A stretch of DNA of 64,000 bases from Marivita sp051859345 (lineage in GTDB: Bacteria > Pseudomonadota > Alphaproteobacteria > Rhodobacterales > Rhodobacteraceae). The position numbers and the translations under genes are program-made. Below are positions 50,370-58,833 of this stretch, in pieces; within the stretch, counting starts at the first letter, position 1, and each line of letters starts with the position of its first letter. Below the pieces are notes generated by a model. That model worked only from the letters and a program-made list of their open reading frames with translations. It was not told where the DNA came from and searched no databases. The stretch is taken from NCBI RefSeq assembly GCF_051859345.1, contig NZ_JBHYFV010000008.1, positions 1-64,000 of the forward strand, written 5' to 3'.

Positions 50370-53174
50370 TCAGTGCGCTTCAGCCCAGTTCTTGCCCTGT
50401 CCGGCGTCCGCCACCAAAGGCACGGTGAGTTTGATCACCGGATCAGCGGCCCCTTCCATGATCTCGCGGGCAACCTTGATCAGCTCGTCTTCAGCCCCCT
50501 CTTCCACCTCGAACAATAGTTCATCATGCACCTGAAGCAGCATCTTTGCTGGCAGATCCCTGATCGCATCTGGCATGCGCACCATGGCGCGGCGGATGAT
50601 GTCGGCGGCTGTGCCCTGAATCGGCGCATTGATCGCGGCGCGCTTGGCAAACCCGGCGCGCGGACCCTTGGCGCTGATCTCGGGTGTGTGGATCACCCGT
50701 CCGAACAGGGTTTCCACCCGGTTGTGTGTCTTGGCAAAGTCGGTCGTTGCGTCCATGTAGGCCCGGATTCCCGGAAACCGTTCGAAATATCGGTCGATAA
50801 AGCCCTGCGCCTCGGCGCGCGGAATGCGCAGGTTGCGGGCAAGACCAAAGCCGGAAATGCCGTAGATCACGCCGAAATTGATGGCCTTGGCCTGACGGCG
50901 CACATCGGGTGTCATGTCCTCCAGCGGCACATTGAACATCTCGGACGCGGTGGCGGCGTGAATGTCCTGTCCATCGCGAAACGCCTGCTTGAGCGCTTCG
51001 ATATCAGCGATATGCGCCAGGATGCGCAGTTCGATCTGCGAATAGTCCAGTGCCACAAGGGTCTTGCCCTGTTCCGCCACAAACGCCTCGCGGATACGGC
51101 GACCTTCCTCTGACCGGATCGGGATGTTTTGCAGGTTCGGGTCGGTGGACGCGAGACGCCCCGTGTTCGCCCCGGCGATGGAGTAGGACGTGTGAACGCG
51201 GCCCGTATCCTTGTTGATGTGATCCTGCAAAGCGTCCGTATAGGTCGATTTCAGCTTGGAAAGCTGCCGCCAGTCCAGCACCCGGCGCGGCAGTTCATGT
51301 TCCGTGGCAAGGTCTTCAAGCACATCCGCGCCAGTGGCATAGGCTCCGGTCTTGCCGCGTTTGCCACCTTCCAGCGCCATTTCGTCAAACAGGATTTCGC
51401 CCAGCTGCTTGGGCGAACCGACATTGAACTTGCGGCCCACCAATTCGTAAATCTCGTCTTCCAAACCGGCCATCTTCTGGCTGAAGGCATTCGACATGCG
51501 CGACAGCGTATCGCGGTCAACCTTGATGCCGTTGCGCTCCATCTGGGCAAGGACCGGGACCAGCGGACGCTCCATCGTCTCGTAGACGCGAGTGACCTTG
51601 ACCTGATGAAGCTGCGGTTTGAACATGAGCCAAAGGCGCAGCGTGATCTCGGCATCCTCGGCGGCGTATTTCACCGCTTGGTCAATCGGCACACGGTCAA
51701 AGGTGATCTGGCTTTTGCCGCTGCCCAGCAAATCCTTGATCGGGATTGGCGTGTGACCGAGATAGCGTTCGGACAGCGTGTCCATGCCGTGGCTGTGCAG
51801 ACCTGCGTTCATGGCATAGGACATCAGCATCGTGTCGTCGATCGGATCAATATCGACGCCGTATCGGGACATGATCTTGGTGTCGTATTTCATGTTCTGG
51901 CCGATTTTCATCACAGCCGGATCTTCAAGTAGCGGTTTCAGCGCCTTTAGCGCGTCATCCATCGGGATTTGACCCTCGGCAAGCGCGTCAGAGCCAAAAA
52001 GCCCTTCACCACCTTCCGCTTTGTGGGTCAATGGAATGTAGCACGCCTTGCCCGGAGTAACGCTAAGCGAGATACCAACCAGATCGGCGGTCATGTCGTT
52101 GAGACCGGTGGTTTCGGTATCAAACGCCACGCGACCCATTTCATGCGCCTCAGCGATCCACGCGTTCAAGGCGTCGAGATCGCGAACACATTCATAGCTG
52201 TCGGGGTCCATTGCGGGAAGGTCGGGCGCGTCACCGGCAGGCGGGTTCGCGCCTTCGGGGGTGGTGTCTTCGATCACCGGGGGGGTCACATCCAGTGCTT
52301 CGGCAATCCGCTTTGTCAGCGTGCGGAATTCCATTTCGGCCAGGAACGCCAAAAGCGTTTCGGGATCGGGGTCGCGGACCTCAAGATCGTCGAGGGTGAA
52401 ATCAAGCGGGGTGTCACAGTCAAGTTGAACAAGCTTCTTGCTCAGTTCGATCTGTTCGCGCTTTTCAATCAGGGTTTCGCGGCGTTTGTTCTGCTTGATC
52501 TCGCCCGCGCGGTCGAGCAGGTCTTCCAGAGATCCGAATTCGTTGATCAAAAGCGCGGCGGTCTTGATCCCGATACCGGGCGCGCCGGGGACATTGTCCA
52601 CACTGTCACCGGCCAGCGCCTGCACATCGACAACCCGCTCGGGAAACACCCCGAATTTCTCGAATACGCCTTCGCGGTCGATGCGACGGTTCTTCATCGC
52701 GTCGAGCATTTCGACACCGTCGCCTACAAGCTGCATCAGGTCCTTGTCGGAAGAGATGATTGTCACACGCCCCCCAGCCTCGCGCGCCTGACAGGCCAGA
52801 GTGGCGATGATGTCATCCGCTTCGTATCCCTCTTTTTCCTCGCAGGCGATGTTGAAGGCAATCGTGGCGCGACGGGTCAGGGGAATTTGCGGGCGCAGAT
52901 CTTCGGGCATCGCCTCGCGGTTGGCCTTGTACAAATCGTACATGTCATTGCGGAACGTGTGGCTGCCCTTGTCAAAGATCACCGCAACATGTGTGGGCGC
53001 GTCAGAGCCGTTATTCCCCTCGACATATTTCTGCAGCATGTTGCAAAAGCCGCTGACCGCACCGATGGGCAGCCCGTCGGATTTGCGCGTCAGCGGCGGC
53101 AGCGCGTGATAGGCGCGGAAGATGAAGGCCGATCCGTCGATCAGGTGAAGGTGGTGTCCTTTGCCGAATGCCAT
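50370..53174 (-). CDS. polA: DNA polymerase I
   Basis: A 934-residue enzyme with all three domains: 5' nuclease (residues 1-290, LIDGSAFIFRAYHALPPL, YEADDIIATLA, VDNVPGAPGIGIKTAA), an intact 3'-5' proofreading domain (VAFDTETTGLNDMTADLVG near 350) and the family A polymerase (GRLASTDPNLQNIPIRSEEG, DYSQIELRILAHI, RRQAKAINFGVIYG and LLQVHDELLFEV). Start ATG 53174. Confidence 0.98.
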   Translation of the reverse strand: MAFGKGHHLHLIDGSAFIFRAYHALPPLTRKSDGLPIGAVSGFCNMLQKYVEGNNGSDAPTHVAVIFDKGSHTFRNDMYDLYKANREAMPEDLRPQIPLTRRATIAFNIACEEKEGYEADDIIATLACQAREAGGRVTIISSDKDLMQLVGDGVEMLDAMKNRRIDREGVFEKFGVFPERVVDVQALAGDSVDNVPGAPGIGIKTAALLINEFGSLEDLLDRAGEIKQNKRRETLIEKREQIELSKKLVQLDCDTPLDFTLDDLEVRDPDPETLLAFLAEMEFRTLTKRIAEALDVTPPVIEDTTPEGANPPAGDAPDLPAMDPDSYECVRDLDALNAWIAEAHEMGRVAFDTETTGLNDMTADLVGISLSVTPGKACYIPLTHKAEGGEGLFGSDALAEGQIPMDDALKALKPLLEDPAVMKIGQNMKYDTKIMSRYGVDIDPIDDTMLMSYAMNAGLHSHGMDTLSERYLGHTPIPIKDLLGSGKSQITFDRVPIDQAVKYAAEDAEITLRLWLMFKPQLHQVKVTRVYETMERPLVPVLAQMERNGIKVDRDTLSRMSNAFSQKMAGLEDEIYELVGRKFNVGSPKQLGEILFDEMALEGGKRGKTGAYATGADVLEDLATEHELPRRVLDWRQLSKLKSTYTDALQDHINKDTGRVHTSYSIAGANTGRLASTDPNLQNIPIRSEEGRRIREAFVAEQGKTLVALDYSQIELRILAHIADIEALKQAFRDGQDIHAATASEMFNVPLEDMTPDVRRQAKAINFGVIYGISGFGLARNLRIPRAEAQGFIDRYFERFPGIRAYMDATTDFAKTHNRVETLFGRVIHTPEISAKGPRAGFAKRAAINAPIQGTAADIIRRAMVRMPDAIRDLPAKMLLQVHDELLFEVEEGAEDELIKVAREIMEGAADPVIKLTVPLVADAGQGKNWAEAH

Positions 53175-53297
53175 GTCGCGCGCCCCTGTTTTCGTGCTGG
53201 GCCAAGGTGTGCCACGGACCGCGCGGCGGTGCCAGCAGGAACGTTGGGACTGCCCGCTTGATCGCCACCGATTCCGATCCGCCGACGCGGACGTGCT

Positions 53298-53918
53298 TCA
53301 CTCTGCGCCAGCGAACTGCTCAGAGCGCCCAAGCCGTTGGCCTGCCCAGACGATCACGGCACCGACGGCGGAAAAGACCAACAGCAGACCAAGGATGTTA
53401 AGCGACGTTTTGAACAGACCCAGATCGGACAGGTTCAGGAAATGGTAGGGATAGCGGCCATCAAACCCCGCACGCACCATGGCAGTGATGCAATAGAGCA
53501 GGGGCAGGATCAGCCAAGGCAGGACATCTTTGTAGACCAGTGCGCCCTTGTCCACGAAGACCAGCCAGTAGGCGGCAAACCCAAGTGGCACAAACGTGTG
53601 CAACATGTTGTCGATAACCATGTCGATGCCGTTGTAGGTACGCAGGTGTGCCAAAAGGACGTGATAGACAAGCGCGACCATCGAGATCGACAAAAGCAAC
53701 CCGCTTTGTATCTTGGCCGAGACGCGCCCACCCAACGCCACACGGGCGCAGGCCAACCCGACCAGTGTGTTCGTCCAGAGGGTGAAGAAGCGGTAGTTCA
53801 GCCAGAGCGTATCAAGCAAACCCGCCCCTCGGCGTTCCATTCTCAATCCGATGCGCATCGTGATCGTGACAAGAACGGCCAAAGCGAGGATCGCGGCGCA
53901 AATCCGTTTGGCTGTCAC
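53298..53918 (-). CDS. Pr6Pr family membrane protein
   Basis: A 206-residue protein with six predicted membrane helices and conserved polar residues inside helices (WLNYRFFTLWTNTLVG, VYHVLLAHLRTYNGIDMVID, NMLHTFVPLGFAAYWLVF, AGFDGRYPYHFLNLSDLG). This pattern is that of the Pr6Pr/FAR-17a (AIG1-like) group, some eukaryotic members of which hydrolyse lipid esters. The bacterial role is unknown. It overlaps the upstream small zinc protein gene by 4 bases. Confidence 0.8.
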   Translation of the reverse strand: MTAKRICAAILALAVLVTITMRIGLRMERRGAGLLDTLWLNYRFFTLWTNTLVGLACARVALGGRVSAKIQSGLLLSISMVALVYHVLLAHLRTYNGIDMVIDNMLHTFVPLGFAAYWLVFVDKGALVYKDVLPWLILPLLYCITAMVRAGFDGRYPYHFLNLSDLGLFKTSLNILGLLLVFSAVGAVIVWAGQRLGRSEQFAGAE

Positions 53919-54100
53919 GACTCCAGAGAGTCAGCAAAATCCCTGTGGACGAATTTCGCGTCGCAATAGCCACACTCGACCCAGCCGGTGTCATGCGGGA
54001 TCTGCAACCAGACGCGCGGATGGCCCAAAGCCCCTTCGCCGCCGTCACAGGCGATACGATAGCTGTCCACGATCTTGGTTTCGGGCGCTTGCGTCGTCAT
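53915..54100 (-). CDS. Small zinc-finger protein (zf-CHCC, NDUFS6-like)
   Basis: A 61-residue protein with the zinc ligand set His...C-GY-C (HDTGWVECGYCDAKFV) and LGHPRVWLQIP, matching the CHCC zinc finger of the NDUFS6 subunit of mitochondrial complex I. Free-standing copies are universal in alphaproteobacteria and may assist complex I maturation. ATG 54100 has AAGGGA 9 bases upstream; a GTG at 54118 is the longer option. Confidence 0.88.
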   Translation of the reverse strand: MTTQAPETKIVDSYRIACDGGEGALGHPRVWLQIPHDTGWVECGYCDAKFVHRDFADSLES

Positions 54101-54176
54101 CAGGTGCGTTCCCTTCACTGGCGTTTTCCACTAGGTGCGGTTTAAGGCGACAGGACGACGGGAGCAAGAGACAGCA

Positions 54177-55097
54177 ATGACACAACAGGACGCCATTGAG
54201 ATTACTGGTCTGCGCAAGACATATGATGGTGGCAAGGAAGCCCTGAAAGGGATCGACCTGAATGTGCCGCAGGGGTCGGTCTTCGGACTGCTGGGCCCAA
54301 ACGGTGCGGGCAAGTCGACCCTGATCAACATTCTGGCAGGTCTGGTCACAAAAACGGCAGGCAACGTCACGATCTGGGGCTGGGATCAGGATGTGAACCC
54401 ACGCCAGTCGCGCGCTTCGATCGGGGTGATGCCGCAGGAATTGAACCTTGATCCGTTCTTTACGCCACGCAGTGCATTGGAGGTGCAGGCCGGGCTTTAC
54501 GGCGTGCCGAAATCCGAGCGCCGGTCGGATGAGATCCTCGAGATGATCGGCCTGACCGACAAGGCCGAAGCGTATGCGCGCACGCTCTCGGGCGGGATGC
54601 GGCGACGGCTGTTGCTCGGCAAGGCGCTGGTCCACAGACCGCATGTTCTGGTGCTGGACGAGCCGACCGCAGGCGTCGACATCGAACTGCGGCAGATGCT
54701 GTGGAGCAATGTGCGCAAGCTGAACAAGGAAAGCGGGATGACGATCATCCTCACGACGCATTACCTCGAAGAAGCCGAGGAAATGTGTGACGAAATCGCG
54801 ATCATCAACCACGGCGAAGTGGTCGCGCGAGACAGCACGCGCAACCTTCTGGGCGCATTGGACGCCAAGACAATGGTGATTCAGGCCGAGAAAGAGGTGG
54901 GCGCCTTGCCCGAAGTGGAGGGCATCGGGGTCACGCGACGGGACGATGGCACCCTGGCCGTGACCTATCGGGCGCGACAGACCTCGGCCGAGGATGTTCT
55001 GTCGATGCTGCGCGACAATGGCGTGCGGATTCGCGATGTGCGGACCGAGCAAGCCGACCTTGAGGATGTGTTTCTGTCCCTGACCCGGTCGGCCTGA
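54177..55097 (+). CDS. ABC-2 type exporter ATPase, without adjacent permease
   Basis: A 306-residue ATPase of the CcmA/DrrA group: FGLLGPNGAGKSTLINILAG, LSGGMRRRLLLGKALVHRP, VLVLDEPTAGVDIEL. The C-terminal tail ending QADLEDVFLSLTRS is the family's exporter signature. The matching permease is usually the next gene, but here convergent hitA-like sequence follows. ATG 54177 is preferred over the longer open frame. Confidence 0.9.
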   Translation: MTQQDAIEITGLRKTYDGGKEALKGIDLNVPQGSVFGLLGPNGAGKSTLINILAGLVTKTAGNVTIWGWDQDVNPRQSRASIGVMPQELNLDPFFTPRSALEVQAGLYGVPKSERRSDEILEMIGLTDKAEAYARTLSGGMRRRLLLGKALVHRPHVLVLDEPTAGVDIELRQMLWSNVRKLNKESGMTIILTTHYLEEAEEMCDEIAIINHGEVVARDSTRNLLGALDAKTMVIQAEKEVGALPEVEGIGVTRRDDGTLAVTYRARQTSAEDVLSMLRDNGVRIRDVRTEQADLEDVFLSLTRSA

Positions 55098-55109
55098 TCC
55101 GGGCGCGGC

Positions 55110-55177
55110 CAAGCGTTTTCGAAAACGCTTGAGACCGCAAATTCGAAATTGCGTGCCCTAGGCCTTTGCAAATGCCT
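55110..55177. repeat. Three tandem palindromes between convergent genes
   Basis: CAAGCGTTTTC/GAAAACGCTTG (55110-55131) is a perfect 22-bp palindrome centred on TTCGAA. CGCAAATTC/GAAATTGCG (55136-55153) has one mismatched pair and the same centre. AGGCCTTTG/CAAATGCCT (55160-55177) has one mismatched pair and a TTGCAA centre. Spacing between centres is about 24 bases. They fill the gap between the ABC ATPase and HIT genes and likely stop transcription from both sides. Confidence 0.7.
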
Positions 55178-55183
55178 TTCACC

Positions 55184-55555
55184 TCACCGCGCGGGTTGCA
55201 GCATCCGCCCAAGCCCGCGTCCGCCGAGGACATGAATGTGCAGATGCGGCACTTCCTGCACCCCGGCCTCTCCGGCGTTCGAGATGATGCGGTAGCCCCC
55301 ATCCTCCAGGCCTTCCATCTTGCAGACCATTCCCACAGCGCGGTTGAAATCAATGATTTCGGCATCGCTCGCTTCGCGCGCAAAATGGTCATAGCAGACA
55401 TAGGGTCCCCTCGGGATCACCAGCACATGCACCGGTGCCTGCGGTTGAATGTCCCGAAACGCCAGCGTGTGATCGGTTTCCAGAACGGTGTCGTTTGGAA
55501 TTTCGCCACGCAGGATTTTGGCAAAAATGTTCTGGTCATCATAGACATAGGCCAT
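55184..55555 (-). CDS. HIT family hydrolase (HinT-like)
   Basis: A 123-residue nucleotide phosphoramidase with the His triad HLHIHVLGG near residue 108 and the N-terminal IFAKILRGEIPNDTVLET typical of HinT. It cleaves AMP-lysine or AMP-amide bonds. The ATG lies 11 bases after the stop of the GT14-like gene upstream, so co-transcription is possible. Confidence 0.95.
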   Translation of the reverse strand: MAYVYDDQNIFAKILRGEIPNDTVLETDHTLAFRDIQPQAPVHVLVIPRGPYVCYDHFAREASDAEIIDFNRAVGMVCKMEGLEDGGYRIISNAGEAGVQEVPHLHIHVLGGRGLGRMLQPAR

Positions 55556-55566
55556 GAGGCGGTTCC

Positions 55567-57144
55567 TTAATCTGCAAAAAGGTGATCGGTGCGCGCGATA
55601 TCCAGCGCCTGTTCCGGCGCGATCGACAGAAAACTGGCAAGCGCGGTTGCATTGACCTCGATGCTGTCTTCCTCGCGGATGCGGATGTGGTTCTCGAATT
55701 CGGCATCGCGGATGCGGTCGCTCTCGTGCAGGATGTCATTGCGGATCGTCGGCAAAAGCCGTTCCAGCGTTTCCGGCGGCGTGCGTTCTCCGGCAAGGCC
55801 GACGCGCATCGCGTGACCCGTGAGATAATCGTCGGTGAAGGTGCAATTGACCTCCAGCAGTCGCGTGGTGGCGCGATCCCGGCAGAAATCTTCGAGCAGG
55901 TCAAGATTTCCCGGGTCCATGCAGACCACCATGCGGTCGGAATCGTAGTAGTCGAACAGCATCCGCATCAGCGACCGCCGGTGTCGATGCCGTTTGCCCA
56001 GTGTCGTCTGAATGCCGCCCATATCCGGCAGGTCTGTGTCCTCTTCGTTGAAAAGATATTCGATGCAGGGGATGTTGGTCAGCTGCCGGATGCGCGAAAC
56101 AAGGCGCTTGGCAACGTGCCATTTCTTGCACACCACAATGAGCAATTCACGTTCACGGCCCAGGGTACTTTCGGTTTCCCAGAAACGTGGCGCGAACCGG
56201 CGACCGATGCGGCCCTTTCCGGTCAGGAACTTGTACAGCGACCGACCCTCGTTCGAGATTTCGAAATTCACATCTTTGGCAGAGTAAAGCGTTCCCAGCC
56301 GCTCCTTGAGGACAAGCGCTTCCGGGCTGATCTTGCGGGCAAACAGAAAATCCTGGCTCAGCAACAGATCGAAGTGATCGTTGTAGAACGTGACCGGCAT
56401 TCCGTAATCCGAAAACATCAGGAAGGTCAGCGTGCGGCATTCGATTTCCTGCTCGGGAACCAGGTGCCGGACCAGCGTCTGAAAGAAGGTTTCGTCGGGA
56501 ATCCAGGTGGTGCTGAAAAAGCGCTTCACGTCCGGGCGGTTCTTCACGAAGTCGAGAATTGCCTCGACCGTGCGACGGCGCAGGCACCACCATTGGCTGC
56601 CGATCTGAATTTCGAGGTCATCGGGGATCTTGCGGGTCAGCCCGAACCGTTGCTGCAGATGATAGCTCTTGTAGAAAATCCACTTGTTCTGTCGTTCGTT
56701 GAAGAAATGCCGGTATATCAGCCGCTCTTCCTTCATGCCGGTCTTGATCCAGTCAGACGCGAAGAAATCAAAGCTTTCGATAAAGTCCGCATCCAGCCGG
56801 TCAAGATAGCCGTGGGCATATTCAGCCGTCTTGATCGCCTGACAATCCCCGGACAGCATGTAGAAATGCGTCGCCCTTGGAAACGCGTCAACCGCCGCCT
56901 CGACTGCATGAAGCGTGGCCTGCACAAGCGACCATTCCCCCCACCCGCATTTGACACGTTTCTTGGCAAAAGCCACGTTGGGATTGTCGGACAGCGCCGT
57001 TTGAATGGTCCTGTACGCAGTTGCATCGGCCCGCGCATCAAAGTGGATGGCGATATTGTCCCCGACCGCTGTCAGGCTCAAAGCCTGTCGGATGATTGCG
57101 TCCGGGTCCTTGTGACACAGCAATATAAAGGCAATATTTGCCAT
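55567..57144 (-). CDS. GT14-like branching glycosyltransferase paralogue
   Basis: A 525-residue protein whose N-terminal 300 residues repeat the motif order of the product of 35752-37458: IAFILLCHKDPDAIIRQAL, IAIHFDARAD, CGWGEWSLVQATLHAV, YMLSGDCQAIK, GSQWWCLRRRT and TWIPDETFFQTL. The C-terminal 225 residues form a different domain (ELLIVVCKKWHVAKRLVSR, then LLEVNCTFTDDYLTGHAM) that looks like a nucleotide-binding or transferase fold but cannot be named. It is divergent from a sulfotransferase gene 59 bases away, reproducing the pairing at the first glycan locus. Confidence 0.8.
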   Translation of the reverse strand: MANIAFILLCHKDPDAIIRQALSLTAVGDNIAIHFDARADATAYRTIQTALSDNPNVAFAKKRVKCGWGEWSLVQATLHAVEAAVDAFPRATHFYMLSGDCQAIKTAEYAHGYLDRLDADFIESFDFFASDWIKTGMKEERLIYRHFFNERQNKWIFYKSYHLQQRFGLTRKIPDDLEIQIGSQWWCLRRRTVEAILDFVKNRPDVKRFFSTTWIPDETFFQTLVRHLVPEQEIECRTLTFLMFSDYGMPVTFYNDHFDLLLSQDFLFARKISPEALVLKERLGTLYSAKDVNFEISNEGRSLYKFLTGKGRIGRRFAPRFWETESTLGRERELLIVVCKKWHVAKRLVSRIRQLTNIPCIEYLFNEEDTDLPDMGGIQTTLGKRHRHRRSLMRMLFDYYDSDRMVVCMDPGNLDLLEDFCRDRATTRLLEVNCTFTDDYLTGHAMRVGLAGERTPPETLERLLPTIRNDILHESDRIRDAEFENHIRIREEDSIEVNATALASFLSIAPEQALDIARTDHLFAD

Positions 57145-57203
57145 TCAGGTCTTCATCTGCACATTTTTAACCTCGTTCTTTTAGTGATAAGCGTGTTCAG
57201 TGA

Positions 57204-58103
57204 TTGAATAAACCGACTTTCTTTGATTTTTTGTTTACGTTACCGGACGACAAGAGCCCGGAACGAGGCTGGAGGCGGCAGATTATGGGATTTCCCGGAA
57301 CGTGGATGACCGAGAGCGAAAGCATGGTCTATCGCGTGGTGCCCAAATGCGCATGCTCGACCATTGGTCAGATCATGTTCTATTCCGATCATGGAACGTT
57401 CTTTGACGGCGACATCCATGATGCGCAATCCGGGCTTCACAAATGGGCGTTGGATCACAGCAAGACTCCAATAACCGAACGTATTCAATCACATGACACG
57501 TTTTCCTTTACATGTGTGCGCAACCCCTACACCCGCATCCTGAGTTCGTTCTTCGACAAGATCTGCGGCATTCAGCGCAACGGCAAGCGCTACCGCGGCA
57601 ATCTTGTTCCGCTGCTGATCCAGAAATACGGAATTGAAGTGGGCGGTGAGGACGGCAAGCAGGAGTTCGATCAGATCAAAAGCTTCCGACGCTTTCTGTT
57701 GTTTGCGCGCGACACCATACGCTGGCGTCGGCCCATGGATCCGGACATTCACTGGTCCGCCATGTCAGGCCATGTCAGCACCTTCATCGTCAATGGCGGG
57801 CGCTACAACAACATCTTCTGGACCGAAAGCTTCAATGACGGGATGGCGGACGTGCTGTCAAAGGTCGAGACGAAGAAAAGCATCGACCTGAAGAAAATCC
57901 CGCGCTTCAACGAAAGCGAAGGGCACGGTCCCAAACGCGCGCATCCGGTCGAGGATTACTTTGACGACCTGTCCATGCATCTCATCTACGAGATCTACAA
58001 AAAGGATTTTGACCTGTTCAAATACGATTTCGAGAATCCGGGCAACAAGATGCCGATCGGCGAGATCGATCTGGACGAGGTGCATGCGAAACTGGGGGAC
58101 TGA
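57204..58103 (+). CDS. Carbohydrate sulfotransferase (Sulfotransfer_2 family)
   Basis: A 299-residue PAPS-dependent sulfotransferase. The 5'-phosphosulfate loop VPKCACSTIGQIMFY lies at about residues 46-60 and the 3'-phosphate motif FTCVRNPYTRILSSFFDKI at about 101-119. The pattern is that of eukaryotic-like HNK-1/chondroitin sulfotransferases. Start codon is TTG 57204; ATG 57285 is a shorter option that keeps both motifs. The divergent neighbour is the GT14-like paralogue. Confidence 0.85.
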   Translation: MNKPTFFDFLFTLPDDKSPERGWRRQIMGFPGTWMTESESMVYRVVPKCACSTIGQIMFYSDHGTFFDGDIHDAQSGLHKWALDHSKTPITERIQSHDTFSFTCVRNPYTRILSSFFDKICGIQRNGKRYRGNLVPLLIQKYGIEVGGEDGKQEFDQIKSFRRFLLFARDTIRWRRPMDPDIHWSAMSGHVSTFIVNGGRYNNIFWTESFNDGMADVLSKVETKKSIDLKKIPRFNESEGHGPKRAHPVEDYFDDLSMHLIYEIYKKDFDLFKYDFENPGNKMPIGEIDLDEVHAKLGD

Positions 58104-58127
58104 CGTTCGGGCCCACGGCGAAACCTG

Positions 58128-58161
58128 TTCGAAAGGCGGCTGAATATCCGCTTCGAAGCGG
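58128..58161. repeat. TTCGAA-centred palindromes between convergent genes
   Basis: CCGCTTC/GAAGCGG at 58148-58161 is a perfect 14-bp palindrome. A second, weaker TTCGAA-centred element lies at 58128-58133 inside CCTGTTCGAAAGG. They occupy the 70-base gap between the sulfotransferase and DUF1285 genes, in the same setting as the elements at 55110. Confidence 0.5.
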
Positions 58162-58173
58162 GTTTACCCCGGA

Positions 58174-58782
58174 TCAACCGGGCAGTTCGTCAGACGGAAT
58201 GATCGGGAAAAACTGACCGCTTGACCATACGCCAAACCAATCCGTCCCATCGACATCGTGGGTCGCCCCACACTCCACCAGCCGATAGAAACTCTTGCGG
58301 TCGATCAGCGCCTCCAGATTGGTCCGAACAAGAACGTATGGCGACGGTTCTCCCGTCTCCACGTCCCGCTCCACCCGGATCGGGTGATCTGGTCCGGCGA
58401 CCGCCGCATCACCGACATGGGTGGTGAAGGTCAGAACCTGTTCCGGCCCCTCCCCCGCAATGTCGAAATCGGTGGCGACAAAGGGCGCATCGTCGACGGT
58501 GATTCCCACCTTCTCGACTGGCGTCACCAGAAAATACTTGTCGCCGTCCTTGCGCAGAATCGACGAAAAAAGCTTGACCAGCGGAGCCCGGCCAATCGGC
58601 GTGCCCAGGTAGAACCACGTCCCGTCACGCGCGATCCGCATGTCAAGATCGCCGCAGAACGGCGGATCCCACAGGTGGACAGGCGGCAGGCCCTTGTTCT
58701 TTGTGGCGCGGACAGAGGCAGCGATGCCTTCTGCGGACGGAATAACACGATCTTGTGCGCTCATTGCTTTTGCCATTTCCCC
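58174..58782 (-). CDS. DUF1285 family protein
   Basis: A roughly 202-residue cytosolic protein of the DUF1285 family, with PPVHLWDPPFCGDLDMRIARDG near residue 35, GTPIGRAPLVKLFSSILRKDGD, and YFLVTPVEKVGI. Crystal structures of family members exist without a defined function. Start choice is between ATG 58782 (ribosome-binding site AAGGGG very close) and ATG 58764. It is divergent from the MoxR operon, and the pairing is common in this group of bacteria. Confidence 0.85.
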   Translation of the reverse strand, partial: GEMAKAMSAQDRVIPSAEGIAASVRATKNKGLPPVHLWDPPFCGDLDMRIARDGTWFYLGTPIGRAPLVKLFSSILRKDGDKYFLVTPVEKVGITVDDAPFVATDFDIAGEGPEQVLTFTTHVGDAAVAGPDHPIRVERDVETGEPSPYVLVRTNLEALIDRKSFYRLVECGATHDVDGTDWFGVWSSGQFFPIIPSDELPG

Positions 58783-58833
58783 TTTGCGCGTTACACTTTC
58801 CTGAAACAACCTAATGCGCAAGGGAGACACGTC

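Noticed and set aside
51969..53261. Plus-strand 430-codon frame over polA
   Set aside because: Shadow of the 5' nuclease and proofreading domains of DNA polymerase I.
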